A stretch of DNA of 64,000 bases from Saccharicrinis sp963677345. GTDB taxonomy: Bacteria > Bacteroidota > Bacteroidia > Bacteroidales > Marinilabiliaceae. The notes under the pieces were generated by a model. The model had not been told where the DNA came from. It did no database searches and saw nothing but the letters and a program-made list of their open reading frames with translations. Within the stretch, counting starts at the first letter, position 1, and every line of letters begins with the position of its first letter. The stretch spans positions 186,001-250,000 of the forward strand of contig CAXXLC010000029.1 in NCBI GenBank assembly GCA_963677345.2, read 5' to 3'. The position numbers were made by a program, and so were the translations under genes. Below are positions 1-7,454 of the stretch, in pieces.

Positions 1-1
1 G

Positions 2-658
2 TCTCATGTCCCTTTGTTTTATGCGGATGGTTTTGTTTTGGAGGCCTTTATTCCTAAGTTTTATGATAATAATGAGGATGTGTTTTTTGTATCTAAATAC
101 TTGTCATCAGATAGGATATTAAATATTGAGAAGGATAGTTTGACAGCCTTTTCTGCTATTTTAAATAAAGAAAGCACTTGTGAAATATATGATAATCCTG
201 AATTTAATTTCAGGATTTTAAACGAAAGTGATGTTGACGAAATAGCAAAGATTTATTCAGATGTTTTTGAAACGTATCCTTTTCCTATTCAGGAGAGGGA
301 GTATGTGCTCGATACGATGAAAGATAATGTGATCTATTTTGGAGCATTTATAAAGGGAAAATTAGCTGCTGTAGCCTCAACGGAGATTGATTTTAAAAGT
401 AAAAATGCTGAAATGACAGATTTTGCTACTTATCCTGAGTTTTCTGGAAATAGATTGGCGGTAAGTCTGTTAAAGCGCATGGAATCAGAAATGAAGAATA
501 TGGGTATTGGCACTTTGTATACTATTGCACGGTTAAAATCAATTCCAATGAATTTAACTTTTATACGTATGGGGTATCATTATTCGGGTACTTTAATTAA
601 GAATACTAATATCTCAGGTGATATTGAGAGTATGAATGTTTATTTCAAGTTATTATAA
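2..658 (+). CDS. ablB: Beta-lysine N-acetyltransferase AblB (5' end outside window)
   Basis: GNAT-fold acetyltransferase that makes N-epsilon-acetyl-beta-lysine, a compatible solute, from the beta-lysine produced by lysine 2,3-aminomutase (AblA). The reading frame is open to the first base of the window, so about 60 N-terminal residues are missing; 218 residues remain. The C-terminal half shows the family pattern: a MGIGTLYTIARLKSIPMNLTF segment (first 20 residues typical of AblB), a GYHYSGTL stretch, then NTNISGDIESMNVYFK at the end. The ablA partner would be expected just upstream of the window. The product points to a salt-exposed habitat. Family assignment is by motif recognition; the missing N-terminus is not a defect of the gene. 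Confidence 0.85.
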   Translation, partial: SHVPLFYADGFVLEAFIPKFYDNNEDVFFVSKYLSSDRILNIEKDSLTAFSAILNKESTCEIYDNPEFNFRILNESDVDEIAKIYSDVFETYPFPIQEREYVLDTMKDNVIYFGAFIKGKLAAVASTEIDFKSKNAEMTDFATYPEFSGNRLAVSLLKRMESEMKNMGIGTLYTIARLKSIPMNLTFIRMGYHYSGTLIKNTNISGDIESMNVYFKLL

Positions 659-661
659 AAT

Positions 662-859
662 ATGCCTAATAAAAATATATGTAAACACAAAGATGTTTGT
701 CCTGTTTTTCAAGGAAAAACTGATGTCAAAGAAAAACAATTAACAGTATATAAAAATGTTTTTTGTAACAGGGGTTATCGGGGGTGGAGAAATTGTAATG
801 AGTTTTTGATTTTTGAAAATCAAGGTCATAGTACAAGTGAAAATAATTTTAGTAATTAA
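662..859 (+). CDS. Small cysteine-containing protein, unknown function
   Basis: 65-residue protein starting three bases after the ablB stop codon, so probably co-transcribed with it. It carries four cysteines (about positions 7, 13, 35 and 45) in a CKHKDVCPVF ... VFCNRGYRGWRNCNEF arrangement that could bind a metal or a cluster. No signal peptide or membrane segment. I do not recognise the family. The tight spacing to ablB and the even cysteine spacing argue for a real gene. Confidence 0.55.
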   Translation: MPNKNICKHKDVCPVFQGKTDVKEKQLTVYKNVFCNRGYRGWRNCNEFLIFENQGHSTSENNFSN

Positions 860-872
860 ATAAATATTGCTT

Positions 873-1070
873 ATGGATAGAAAAACGAATACAGAAGAAA
901 AAGTAATTGAGTTATTGGAAGTAAAAGGAAATTGTTGGTATGGAAATATTATCAAAGATTTAAACTTGTCTTATTCAAAGGGACAAAAGGTTATATTTTC
1001 TTTGATTTCAAAGGGATTAATAAAGTATTGTAATAAGTCATCAAAACTACAATTGGTTATAGATAATTAA
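873..1070 (+). CDS. Small winged-helix-like protein, unknown function
   Basis: 65 residues from the ATG at 873; a TTG two codons upstream is a less likely start. The pattern of helices (TEEKVIELLEVKGN, WYGNIIKDLNLSYSKGQKVI, FSLISKGLIKYC) followed by a short strand resembles a minimal winged helix of the MarR/ArsR type, but no specific family is recognised. It sits in a same-strand run between ablB and a marC-like gene, with short gaps on both sides, so it is probably part of that transcription unit. Confidence 0.5.
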   Translation: MDRKTNTEEKVIELLEVKGNCWYGNIIKDLNLSYSKGQKVIFSLISKGLIKYCNKSSKLQLVIDN

Positions 1071-1085
1071 AATCCCGAAATAACT

Positions 1086-1706
1086 ATGGATATTCAAGGT
1101 ATTGTAAAATCAGTGGGTTTGCTATTGGTGTTGTTAAACCCGTTTTTAATCATAGTTTATCTGATTGATATTGTAAAAAAGAAATCGGAGCGGGTTTTTC
1201 TGCACATATTGATTCGGGCAGGTATTATTAGTTTTATAGTGTTTTCATTATTTGCCTTGTTGGGAGATTCTATTTTTACTGATGTGTTTAATGCAAGTTT
1301 TGCTTCTTTTCAGATTTTCGGAGGTATCGTTTTTTTATTGACCGGAATACAATTTATCTTTAAAGGGGGAGCTTCTATAGAAACTCTTAGAGGTGAATCC
1401 AAGTATGTGGCAGGTGCAATAGCAATGCCTATATTTATCGGACCCGGCACTATTAGTTATAGTGTAATTATTGGTGAACAACTGGATAAATTTTCATCCG
1501 TTTTAGCTATTGCTATTACTGTTGTGTTATGTGTGTCAATTATTTTTTTACTTAAACTTATTCATGATAAGATTCAACCTACAAAAGAAGAGCTTATTGA
1601 ACAGTATATTGATATTGCGGGTAGGATAATTGCCTTTTTGTTGGGAACTGTTTCTATTGAACTTATCATGACTGGGGCTAAATTTTGGTTAGCCCGAATT
1701 ATTTAA
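1086..1706 (+). CDS. MarC-family integral membrane protein
   Basis: 206-residue inner-membrane protein with about six hydrophobic segments. It shows MarC-family signatures: an early NPFLI motif at about residues 18-22, and a glycine-rich AMPIFIGPGTISYSVI stretch at about residues 117-132. The family was once linked to multiple antibiotic resistance, but the transport substrate and true role are unresolved. It lies in a compact plus-strand run and ends three bases before the truncated symporter gene. Length is normal for the family. Confidence 0.8.
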   Translation: MDIQGIVKSVGLLLVLLNPFLIIVYLIDIVKKKSERVFLHILIRAGIISFIVFSLFALLGDSIFTDVFNASFASFQIFGGIVFLLTGIQFIFKGGASIETLRGESKYVAGAIAMPIFIGPGTISYSVIIGEQLDKFSSVLAIAITVVLCVSIIFLLKLIHDKIQPTKEELIEQYIDIAGRIIAFLLGTVSIELIMTGAKFWLARII

Positions 1707-1709
1707 AAT

Positions 1710-2183
1710 ATGCATATTATTGATATATTAATTTTTTGCATCTATCTCATAGCTATGCTTGGGGTAGGTGTTTTTTTTATGCGAAAAAATAAAACTACTG
1801 ATGATTATTATGTAGGAGGAAGGGGGGTGAGTAGTTTGCATATTGGTCTTTCAGTGGTAGCTACTGATGTTGGTGGTGGATTTTCAATCGGATTAGGTGG
1901 CTTAGGCTTTACAATGGGGTTGTCAGGAAGCTGGTTATTATTTACTGGTTTGTTGGGTGCTTGGTTGAGTGGTGTGTTGCTTATTCCTAAAGTCTCGGAT
2001 TTAGCAAGGAATAAGGGCTTCTTATCATTTCCTCAGTTTTTAGAGTATAAATATGATAAAAATGTAGCTTTTAAAAATGCAAAAAAGACAATATCTGGTA
2101 GGTCTTGTTTTGGTCATAATAAAAATGAAATTATTTTTGCTTTATTAATTTTGAAGCATGGATACAAAAGAAATTCTTATTAA
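1710..2183 (+). pseudogene. Truncated sodium/solute symporter (SSS family)
   Basis: The first ~120 residues match the N-terminus of a sodium:solute symporter: two to three membrane segments, a DDYYVGGRGVSS motif, then ATDVGGGFSIGLGGLGF and a PQFLEYKYDKNVA stretch. Members of the family have roughly 450-550 residues; here homology stops near base 2065 and the remaining 35-40 codons are low-complexity noise that runs into the start of the next gene. Most of the gene has therefore been lost by deletion and the product cannot be a functional transporter. No frameshift is needed to explain it; the break looks like a clean junction. Confidence 0.8.
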
Positions 2184-2640
2184 AATACGTAAAATCGTTA
2201 GGTCTGTTGATATTGAATCAAAAAAGATTCAGAAGGAATATGGAGTTAGTATTCCTCAGGTGTTGTGTTTAGGTTTCCTACGTGATGCTCAAAATTATCA
2301 ACTTACTCAGGGGGAAATCAGAAATCTGCTTAATCTTAACTCAAGTACAGTCAGTGGAATTATTAACAGGCTTGAATCTAAGGGTTTTTTGGCAAGATTA
2401 CCTAAAACAGGAGATAAACGTGTGGTAAATATAACATTGACTTCAGCAGGTGATCATCTTCTAAGTTCTATGCCTTCCTTGTTGCACGAGCATTTAACCC
2501 ATAAGCTTAATAAATTGGATGATGCTAAGCTGAAAGAAGTAGAAAATAGTCTTAATACCTTAATTGAATTACTCGAAATTGAACAAATAGAAGCTTCTCC
2601 TTTAATAACTTTGGATGTTAACCTGGAAGAAGAGGAGTAG
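2158..2640 (+). CDS. MarR-family transcriptional regulator
   Basis: 160 residues. The winged-helix domain occupies about residues 30-105: a recognition region ending in SSTVSGIINRLESKGFLAR, then the wing with TGDKRVVNITLT, which is the DxR signature of MarR proteins. The N- and C-terminal helices would form the dimer interface; the C-terminus is acidic (LEEEE). The start codon overlaps the out-of-frame tail of the truncated symporter, so the deletion that removed the symporter ends just upstream and may have removed the original promoter. The ligand and targets are unknown. The next feature downstream is an IS110-family element. Confidence 0.85.
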   Translation: MDTKEILIKIRKIVRSVDIESKKIQKEYGVSIPQVLCLGFLRDAQNYQLTQGEIRNLLNLNSSTVSGIINRLESKGFLARLPKTGDKRVVNITLTSAGDHLLSSMPSLLHEHLTHKLNKLDDAKLKEVENSLNTLIELLEIEQIEASPLITLDVNLEEEE

Positions 2641-2762
2641 AGCTTTGGTTGATAGACTTCTTCTTTTATAAATACTAGTTAGCCCTTATGTTTGTAATTG
2701 TATAACGCATAAGTTTCTGCCCACTAATTTAACTTAGCAGGTAAAGAAAAAAAAAGAAAGTT

Positions 2763-3842
2763 ATGCATAACCAAAATTACAAATTAGATTTTACGGGAAA
2801 AGAAATTTATGCGGGAATTGATGCCCATTTAAAATCGTGGAAGATATCCATAATGAACAATGGCCTTTTGTGCAAAACATTTTCACAAAATGCGGATGCC
2901 AAAGAATTAAAAAACTATCTTGAAAGCAATTATCCCAATGGGACATATTATTCAGCATATGAGGCTGGTTTTTGCGGGTTCGCACCTCATCGAGAATTAA
3001 TAAGCCAAGGTATTAAAAATATTGTGGTAAATCCTGCAGATATACCAACAACAGATAAAGAAAAAAAGCAAAAAGAAGACAGCAGAGATAGTAGAAAAAT
3101 AGTACGTTCATTATATAATAAAGAGTTGGTTGCGATACATGTACCAAATATAAATATGGAAGGGTTAAGGTCGATGATAAGATACCGAAGTACAATTGTA
3201 AAAGAGATCAGCAGGCATAAAAACCGGACGAAGTCCTTATTGTACTACAACGGCATTAAAATTCCTGCCGAACTATCAAAGGGCTCTGTTCATTGGTCAA
3301 AACGTTATACCCTCTGGCTTGAAAAAGTTGATCTGGGAACCGAATATGGCAATGCAACATTAAAGCATATTATTGATACAGTTGAACATCTAAGAAAAAA
3401 ATTACTTGAAGTTGGGAGGTGTTTGAGAAAGATTGAGAAAGATAGTGAACATTCAAAACTAATAGCTTTGTTACGTACGGTACCAGGCATAGGGTTGATC
3501 ACAGCACTGACCATCTTAACTGAATTGAATGATATAAAACGCTTCAGGAGTATAGACAAATTGTGTTCATATGTAGGTCTTGTTCCCAGGACCAATTCTA
3601 GTGGAGATAACGACAGGACGGGAGGCATTACCCCACGAAGCAACAGACAGTTAAGGAGTATGTTGATAGAAAGTGCTTGGATAGCAATAAGGCACGATCC
3701 AGCCTTAATGATGAAATACGGGGAACTGTCACAACGAATGGACAGTACTAAGGCTATAGTAAACATAGCTAAGAAGCTATTGAGCCGAATAAAACATGTT
3801 TTAATAAACGAAACGCCTTATGTTAAAGGAGTTGTCAAATAA
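2763..3842 (+). CDS. IS110-family transposase (DEDD recombinase)
   Basis: 359-residue transposase. The N-terminal RuvC-like DEDD domain begins with YAGIDAHLKSW and continues through YEAGFCG and VNPADIP to EDSRDSRKIVRSL; the C-terminal Tnp20 domain carries VPGIGLITALTILTEL, a SYVGLVP motif and SMLIESAWIAIRHDPAL with its conserved serine. Length is typical. IS110-group elements have no clear inverted repeats and are guided by a structured bridge (seek) RNA made from a non-coding end. Only about 120 bases separate the gene from marR, but there are nearly 400 non-coding bases downstream, so the RNA is more likely in the right end. Exact element ends cannot be read from one copy. Confidence 0.9.
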   Translation: MHNQNYKLDFTGKEIYAGIDAHLKSWKISIMNNGLLCKTFSQNADAKELKNYLESNYPNGTYYSAYEAGFCGFAPHRELISQGIKNIVVNPADIPTTDKEKKQKEDSRDSRKIVRSLYNKELVAIHVPNINMEGLRSMIRYRSTIVKEISRHKNRTKSLLYYNGIKIPAELSKGSVHWSKRYTLWLEKVDLGTEYGNATLKHIIDTVEHLRKKLLEVGRCLRKIEKDSEHSKLIALLRTVPGIGLITALTILTELNDIKRFRSIDKLCSYVGLVPRTNSSGDNDRTGGITPRSNRQLRSMLIESAWIAIRHDPALMMKYGELSQRMDSTKAIVNIAKKLLSRIKHVLINETPYVKGVVK

Positions 3843-4112
3843 TAATGGTAACCGAAAAAACAATCCAAAAGCAATGGGACTACCAACGGACTCTTGCAGC
3901 AATAAAATTGACTGTTTTTTTTAGTCTGTAGCCCATACTATAAATAATTGAACAAGGAAATGCAGCATTTAAAATGACTGTTGATAGAAGGTTGTTTTTA
4001 TAGGGAAACCATTCATTATATAACCAAGAGTGACCGACGGTGATTGTTTATACCGGAGTCAAAATGGAAAATCGGTATGGGTATCGAACCCATACCGATT
4101 TTAACCAAGAGA
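3843..4112 (+). ncRNA. Candidate bridge/seek RNA region of the IS110-family element
   Basis: Non-coding stretch right after the transposase. It can form two consecutive stem-loops: TGAC..CGGT at 4031-4041 with ACCG..GTCA at 4052-4061, and a perfect 15-bp stem 4068-4082 / 4088-4102 with loop ATCGA. Both sit between two copies of TAACCAAGAG (4021-4030 and 4102-4111). ACTCTTG at 3890-3896 is complementary to CAAGAGT at 4025-4031, giving a possible long-range pairing. Bridge RNAs in this position are known for the IS1111 branch of the family. Assigning this region that role is inference; the 15-bp hairpin could equally be a terminator. Confidence 0.4.
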
Positions 4113-4235
4113 TTCCCTCTAGCTCATAATTACCCGGTGTAAAAAGAGTGTATATGACAGAATATCAACAGATAAGTATTCTGTAATATGAAATTTAGAA
4201 AAAAAAGTGTGCATGAAATTTGGATTACAACATAG

Positions 4236-4362
4236 AAGAGTCTGTTCATAAAGTCCGATAACTGCGTTACGCTCATTTTGAAAACGGTCATTTACGAAAG
4301 TAAACTTCCTGATTTTCAAAATTTCGCAAGCCTTGTTCTAGAACTTTTTGAACAAGACTCTT
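4236..4362. repeat. Palindromic MITE-like repeat, 127 bp
   Basis: The ends are inverted repeats: AAGAGTCTGTTCATAAAG at 4236-4253 and, reading inward from 4362 on the other strand, AAGAGTCTTGTTCAAAAAG (one gap, one mismatch). Imperfect complementarity continues toward the centre, including ATTTTGAAAA / TTTTCAAAAT near 4274-4322. No open reading frame of note. The structure fits a non-autonomous element or a large intergenic hairpin. It is unrelated in sequence to the other palindromic element at 48612-48792. Confidence 0.6.
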
Positions 4363-4523
4363 AAAAAATGCAGAGTTTATAGACGGCTAGTTATAGTGCC
4401 GGTATCTGTTTTGTAATAGTTTGCGTTTAAGAACGTATGGCAGTACCTTTATATAAGAAAACTGCTGGCGGTTTTGAATAGAATATTTTGAAGCAAAAAT
4501 TCATTGCGAGAAAGGGGGGTGTT

Positions 4524-4784
4524 ATGGGAATTTTACTTTGGATATTTACAGGTGTGCTTGTAAGTGTATTAACATTATTAATTGAGCCTTACGTGATTGT
4601 TAAACATATACCCGTTACCATTGTGCTTGGTGTTGTTGGAGGTGTATGTGGAGGAGCTATTGCATCGTATCTTGGATTTGGAAATGTAGATGGTATGCAT
4701 TTTATGATTATTGTGTATTCAATTGGTGTTTCAACATTTGTGTTGACTTGGTACAGAGCTATTGAAAAATTCTATTCGAAATAA
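4524..4784 (+). CDS. GlsB/YeaQ/YmgE-family small membrane protein
   Basis: 86 residues with three hydrophobic segments and a glycine-rich core (VLGVVGGVCGGAIASYLGFG), the usual make-up of the transglycosylase-associated GlsB/YeaQ/YmgE family linked to stress responses. The ATG at 4524 is preferred because a purine-rich GAAAGGGGGG lies about 5 bases upstream; the frame is open back to a TTG at 4488. The gene is followed by a strong intrinsic terminator. Its exact function is unknown. Confidence 0.7.
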   Translation: MGILLWIFTGVLVSVLTLLIEPYVIVKHIPVTIVLGVVGGVCGGAIASYLGFGNVDGMHFMIIVYSIGVSTFVLTWYRAIEKFYSK

Positions 4785-4803
4785 ACATTATGCAGTACGA
4801 AAA

Positions 4804-4851
4804 AGAAAAATCCTGTTGATTTATATCAACAGGATTTTTCTTTTTTTTTTT
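4804..4851 (+). terminator. Intrinsic terminator
   Basis: Perfect 17-bp stem 4804-4820 / 4825-4841 (core AAATCCTGTTGAT / ATCAACAGGATTT) with a TTAT loop, followed by a run of ten T residues. It ends the GlsB-like gene transcript. Confidence 0.9.
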
Positions 4852-4997
4852 GATAATATTGAAAATACAATCGTGATACTCGAAAATATAGGGTGTGTGT
4901 TGGTAAAAGATGAAAAAAATCATTTTTAGATATGATTTTGTAGGGGTGTAATAAAAAAAATACTATTTTAACGCCAGAAATTTTAAATAGTAAAGTT

Positions 4998-5216
4998 ATG
5001 TCATTAGAAAGTGTAGAAGCCTTACTGGAAAAGGGAGGCGCAGATGAAACGTTTAGAGCAAAGTATAATGCTGCTAATACAAAAGAAGAATTTGTGAAAA
5101 GAGCAATTGAAGATGGTTACGATTTTACCGTTGAAGAACTGATGAAAGTAGTCAATTCTAATGGAGATCAATTCGAGTCTTTTGGAAATCCTCCTAAAAG
5201 AACAATTTGGTATTAA
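4998..5216 (+). CDS. Nif11-like leader peptide family protein (possible RiPP precursor)
   Basis: 72 residues. The first ~48 match the Nif11-type leader: MSLESVEALLEKGGADE, a spacer, KEEFVKRAIEDGYDF and TVEELMKVV. Nif11 leaders in other bacteria precede modified peptides such as proteusins and some lanthipeptides. The remaining tail is polar and aromatic, FGNPPKRTIWY, with no cysteine, so thioether formation is not possible. No obvious maturation enzyme or exporter is encoded nearby, so a role other than natural-product precursor is possible. The gene is flanked by terminators on both sides and is therefore its own unit. Leader resemblance is clear; function is not. Confidence 0.65.
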   Translation: MSLESVEALLEKGGADETFRAKYNAANTKEEFVKRAIEDGYDFTVEELMKVVNSNGDQFESFGNPPKRTIWY

Positions 5217-5236
5217 TCCTTTTTGCTAAAAAAAAC

Positions 5237-5266
5237 GGGGAATTTTAAATTCCCCAAAACTACTTT
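5237..5266. terminator. Intrinsic terminator, probably shared by convergent genes
   Basis: Perfect 8-bp stem GGGGAATT (5237-5244) / AATTCCCC (5248-5255). On the minus strand it is followed by a run of eight T residues, which suits the ychJ-like gene ending at 5300; on the plus strand the following bases are weaker. It lies between two convergent genes. Confidence 0.75.
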
Positions 5267-5299
5267 CTTTTTTTATATTTAGCGTTGGTTTATATGATA

Positions 5300-5689
5300 T
5301 TACTGGTGTGTTCCTGAAATATAATACCATAAATTATCTTCTTTTATAAAACGGGAGTTTTCGTGAATACACTCTGGTTTTCCATTTTCAGAATAATAAG
5401 CTTTAAACTCTACAAATCCTTCAGAGTCATCAATAAGTCCTTTTTGCGTTCTGATAACTTCTAGTCTTTGCCAACTAACCGACTTGGTCCATTTAAGTAT
5501 GTTCTTTCTGTCTTTTGTTGGTCGGGTTGATTTATAGTGTGTATTTAATAAGTAATTAATATTGGCAGTAACAAATGCACTGTACCTGGAGCGCATTAAT
5601 TGCTCAGCGGTATTTGCTGTTTTTTTATTTAATAATAAAGGCTCACAGCATTGATTAAATTCATTACCAGAGTTGCAATAGCATTTCAT
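5300..5689 (-). CDS. YchJ-family protein with N-terminal SEC-C zinc-binding motif
   Basis: 129 residues. The N-terminus MKCYCNSGNEFNQCCEPLL is a SEC-C motif (Cys-x-Cys ... Cys-Cys) expected to bind zinc, followed by the LMRSRYSAF signature and an NTF2-like fold typical of YchJ/UPF0225 proteins. The usual final part, with SRFIKEDNLWYY, is present, so the protein is complete. Family function is uncertain. About 320 bases of AT-rich DNA separate it from the divergent gene upstream. Confidence 0.8.
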   Translation of the reverse strand: MKCYCNSGNEFNQCCEPLLLNKKTANTAEQLMRSRYSAFVTANINYLLNTHYKSTRPTKDRKNILKWTKSVSWQRLEVIRTQKGLIDDSEGFVEFKAYYSENGKPECIHENSRFIKEDNLWYYISGTHQ

Positions 5690-6008
5690 TTACATTGTGT
5701 TTTTCTATATTTCATATAAAAGTAGAAAAAAAACTAAGCTTTCTAACTATATCAGAATTTCAACAAGACATACAAAATCATTTTTTCTGAAATAAGAAAT
5801 ATAAAAGGAAAACCTCTAATAGTTGTTGTTATTTTTTTAAAAATTATATTTCTTAAAATATGTATGTGTAATATTTTGAAAAATAGGTATATGTAAGAGG
5901 TTTTGAACTATGTGGATACTTGCCGGGATAAAAAATATTAAAAAATGAGTGAATGATTTTGTGTGTTTTTTACTAAAATTCCTTTTTTTAGTGGCCGAAT
6001 TTAAAACT
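5690..6008. other. AT-rich divergent intergenic region
   Basis: Lies between the ychJ-like gene and the divergent membrane TPR gene. It is strongly AT-rich with A/T runs and must contain both promoters, but no convincing promoter pair or operator could be picked out. An in-frame GTG at 5949 extends the downstream gene by 20 codons but codes for an unlikely leader. Confidence 0.4.
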
Positions 6009-6530
6009 ATGTTTATGATTGGAAAGTTTATAAGATTGATTATTGGAGGATTATTGTGTATAGGTGCGGTAGCTTTGTTTGTATTCGGAATGATTGGTTG
6101 GGGAGTTGTAGCTGTGCTTGCAGCTGGATTATTTGTGTTGTTTCATTTTAAAAATGAAAAGAATTTGATGGCATTTTTATTTCTAAGGAAAAATAAGTTT
6201 GCAGCTGTTGATGCTATTTTAAGTAGAGTTAAAAAACCTGAAAATATGATTGATTCGCAGGAAGCATATTACTATTTCTTAAAAGGTATCGTTGAAACTC
6301 AAAAAAATAATAGAAAAGAAGCTGAAAAAACATTTAAAAAAGCTTTGTCAACCGGATTGAGGATGAAAAATGACCAGGCTATGGCAAAGTTACAACTGGC
6401 GGGCATTTATCTGTCTCAGAGAAATAAAAAATTATCGAAATATTATTTGCAAGAAGCAAAAAAGCTGGATAAACAAAAAATGTTGTCAGAACAAATTAAG
6501 GAAGTAGAGTTTATGATGAAAAGAGTATAA
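6009..6530 (+). CDS. Membrane-anchored tetratricopeptide-like protein
   Basis: 173 residues from the ATG at 6009. Two adjacent hydrophobic segments (IIGGLLCIGAVALFVFG and VVAVLAAGLFVLFHF) occupy about residues 8-45, followed by a soluble helical domain with TPR-like repeats (SQEAYYYFLKGIVETQKNN and a second copy with AMAKLQLAGIYLSQRNK). Such proteins usually serve as scaffolds; no partner is suggested by the neighbours. The frame is open upstream to GTG 5949, but the internal ATG gives a better membrane anchor. Not assigned to a named family. Confidence 0.65.
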   Translation: MFMIGKFIRLIIGGLLCIGAVALFVFGMIGWGVVAVLAAGLFVLFHFKNEKNLMAFLFLRKNKFAAVDAILSRVKKPENMIDSQEAYYYFLKGIVETQKNNRKEAEKTFKKALSTGLRMKNDQAMAKLQLAGIYLSQRNKKLSKYYLQEAKKLDKQKMLSEQIKEVEFMMKRV

Positions 6531-6559
6531 TTCCTGTATTTGATAAAACTATAAAATTT

Positions 6560-6595
6560 AAGAGCTGCAAGTATAATACCTGCAGCTCTTTTTAT
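6560..6595. terminator. Bidirectional intrinsic terminator
   Basis: 10-bp perfect stem AAGAGCTGCA (6560-6569) / TGCAGCTCTT (6581-6590), with a T-rich tail on the plus strand. It separates the convergent TPR and superoxide reductase genes. Confidence 0.8.
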
Positions 6596-6611
6596 TTAGC
6601 TTTTACTGTTG

Positions 6612-6989
6612 CTATTTTGATTTCCAGTTGCCGTGTAAATTACAATATTCTCTTGCAAAAACTTCGGTTGCATCAGTGTAAAAAATAGCTTCTGGTGCTT
6701 CTCCCGGATTTAAGTATTTTCTTAATACTTCGGTTTCCGAAATAAGCTCAATCCATTCGATATAATGATCTTCTAGCATTGGATGCGCTACTTCTCCTAC
6801 GGTTACTTTATAGCCATTTTCAATTTTCTCAATCACAGGCACGTGTTTTTCTGTTGCTGCATCTTTTGTGTTTTCTTCAAGATACTCCATTGCTTGATTA
6901 CAACATACTAATCTGCCGGCAGAGGCATGAATTACTTCTGTGATATTCCCGCATACATTACAGCGATAAACCTGATTTAATTTTGTCAT
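6612..6989 (-). CDS. dfx: Desulfoferrodoxin / superoxide reductase
   Basis: 125-residue cytoplasmic superoxide reductase that reduces superoxide to hydrogen peroxide without making oxygen, a defence typical of anaerobes. The N-terminal desulforedoxin-like iron site has CNVCGN and VCCNQ (four cysteines), and the catalytic Fe(His)4Cys centre is visible as EKHVPVIE, AHPMLEDHYIEW and CNLHGNW. Both iron centres are intact, so this is the two-iron class. The gene stands alone, ending in a terminator shared with the convergent TPR gene. Confidence 0.95.
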   Translation of the reverse strand: MTKLNQVYRCNVCGNITEVIHASAGRLVCCNQAMEYLEENTKDAATEKHVPVIEKIENGYKVTVGEVAHPMLEDHYIEWIELISETEVLRKYLNPGEAPEAIFYTDATEVFAREYCNLHGNWKSK

Positions 6990-7043
6990 GATAATTTATT
7001 TTTAATAACGGAATTAAAAGTAATAAACTTCTGTCACATTTAG

Positions 7044-7346
7044 ATGAAAAATTTATTTTATTCCTGTTTTAATAATTTTGTTATTATTAATATAACCAAT
7101 AGTACTACTTATTTGAATGAAATTAAAAGGTCTGGTATTTATCAGTTTGTTTTTTATTTTAATAGTAAAGTTATGTATGTCTCGGCCATATTTAATGATA
7201 CAGACAGCTGTGGTAGTAAATACTTGCATTTTTCACACGATATAGAGTTTTTAGACGAGTTTAATCCGGATATAGTTGGCGAAGATTATATGTTAGAATC
7301 CATTATGGAGCAATGCCAAATTGAAGATATTGGTATCTGGTACTAA
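7044..7346 (+). CDS. Unknown 100-residue protein ending in Ile-Trp-Tyr
   Basis: 100 residues, divergent from the superoxide reductase gene. No family recognised. It is rich in aromatic and Asn residues, has a predicted mixed alpha/beta make-up, two cysteines near residues 56 and 91, and ends in an acidic tail followed by IEDIGIWY. The final three residues match those of the Nif11-like peptide 2 kb upstream. No signal peptide or membrane segment. Coding status is supported by an ATG start and an uninterrupted frame in otherwise stop-rich AT DNA, but not by homology. Confidence 0.45.
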   Translation: MKNLFYSCFNNFVIINITNSTTYLNEIKRSGIYQFVFYFNSKVMYVSAIFNDTDSCGSKYLHFSHDIEFLDEFNPDIVGEDYMLESIMEQCQIEDIGIWY

Positions 7347-7454
7347 TGACTTGATTAGTCTTAATATTTTACCAATAATGAAACTTGTTCTATCACTATC
7401 GCCACTATGATTTACTGAAAACAGCACTTCTTTTTCAATGCTAATTTTATTAAA

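Noticed and set aside
3305..3766. Long antisense frame inside the IS110 transposase gene
   Set aside because: Shadow of the transposase in the opposite strand; composition and motifs support the plus-strand gene only.
4068..4102. Perfect 15-bp hairpin as a simple terminator
   Set aside because: Not ruled out, but the adjoining stem-loop and the flanking direct repeats make part of a larger structured RNA more likely, so it was placed in the bridge-RNA candidate.
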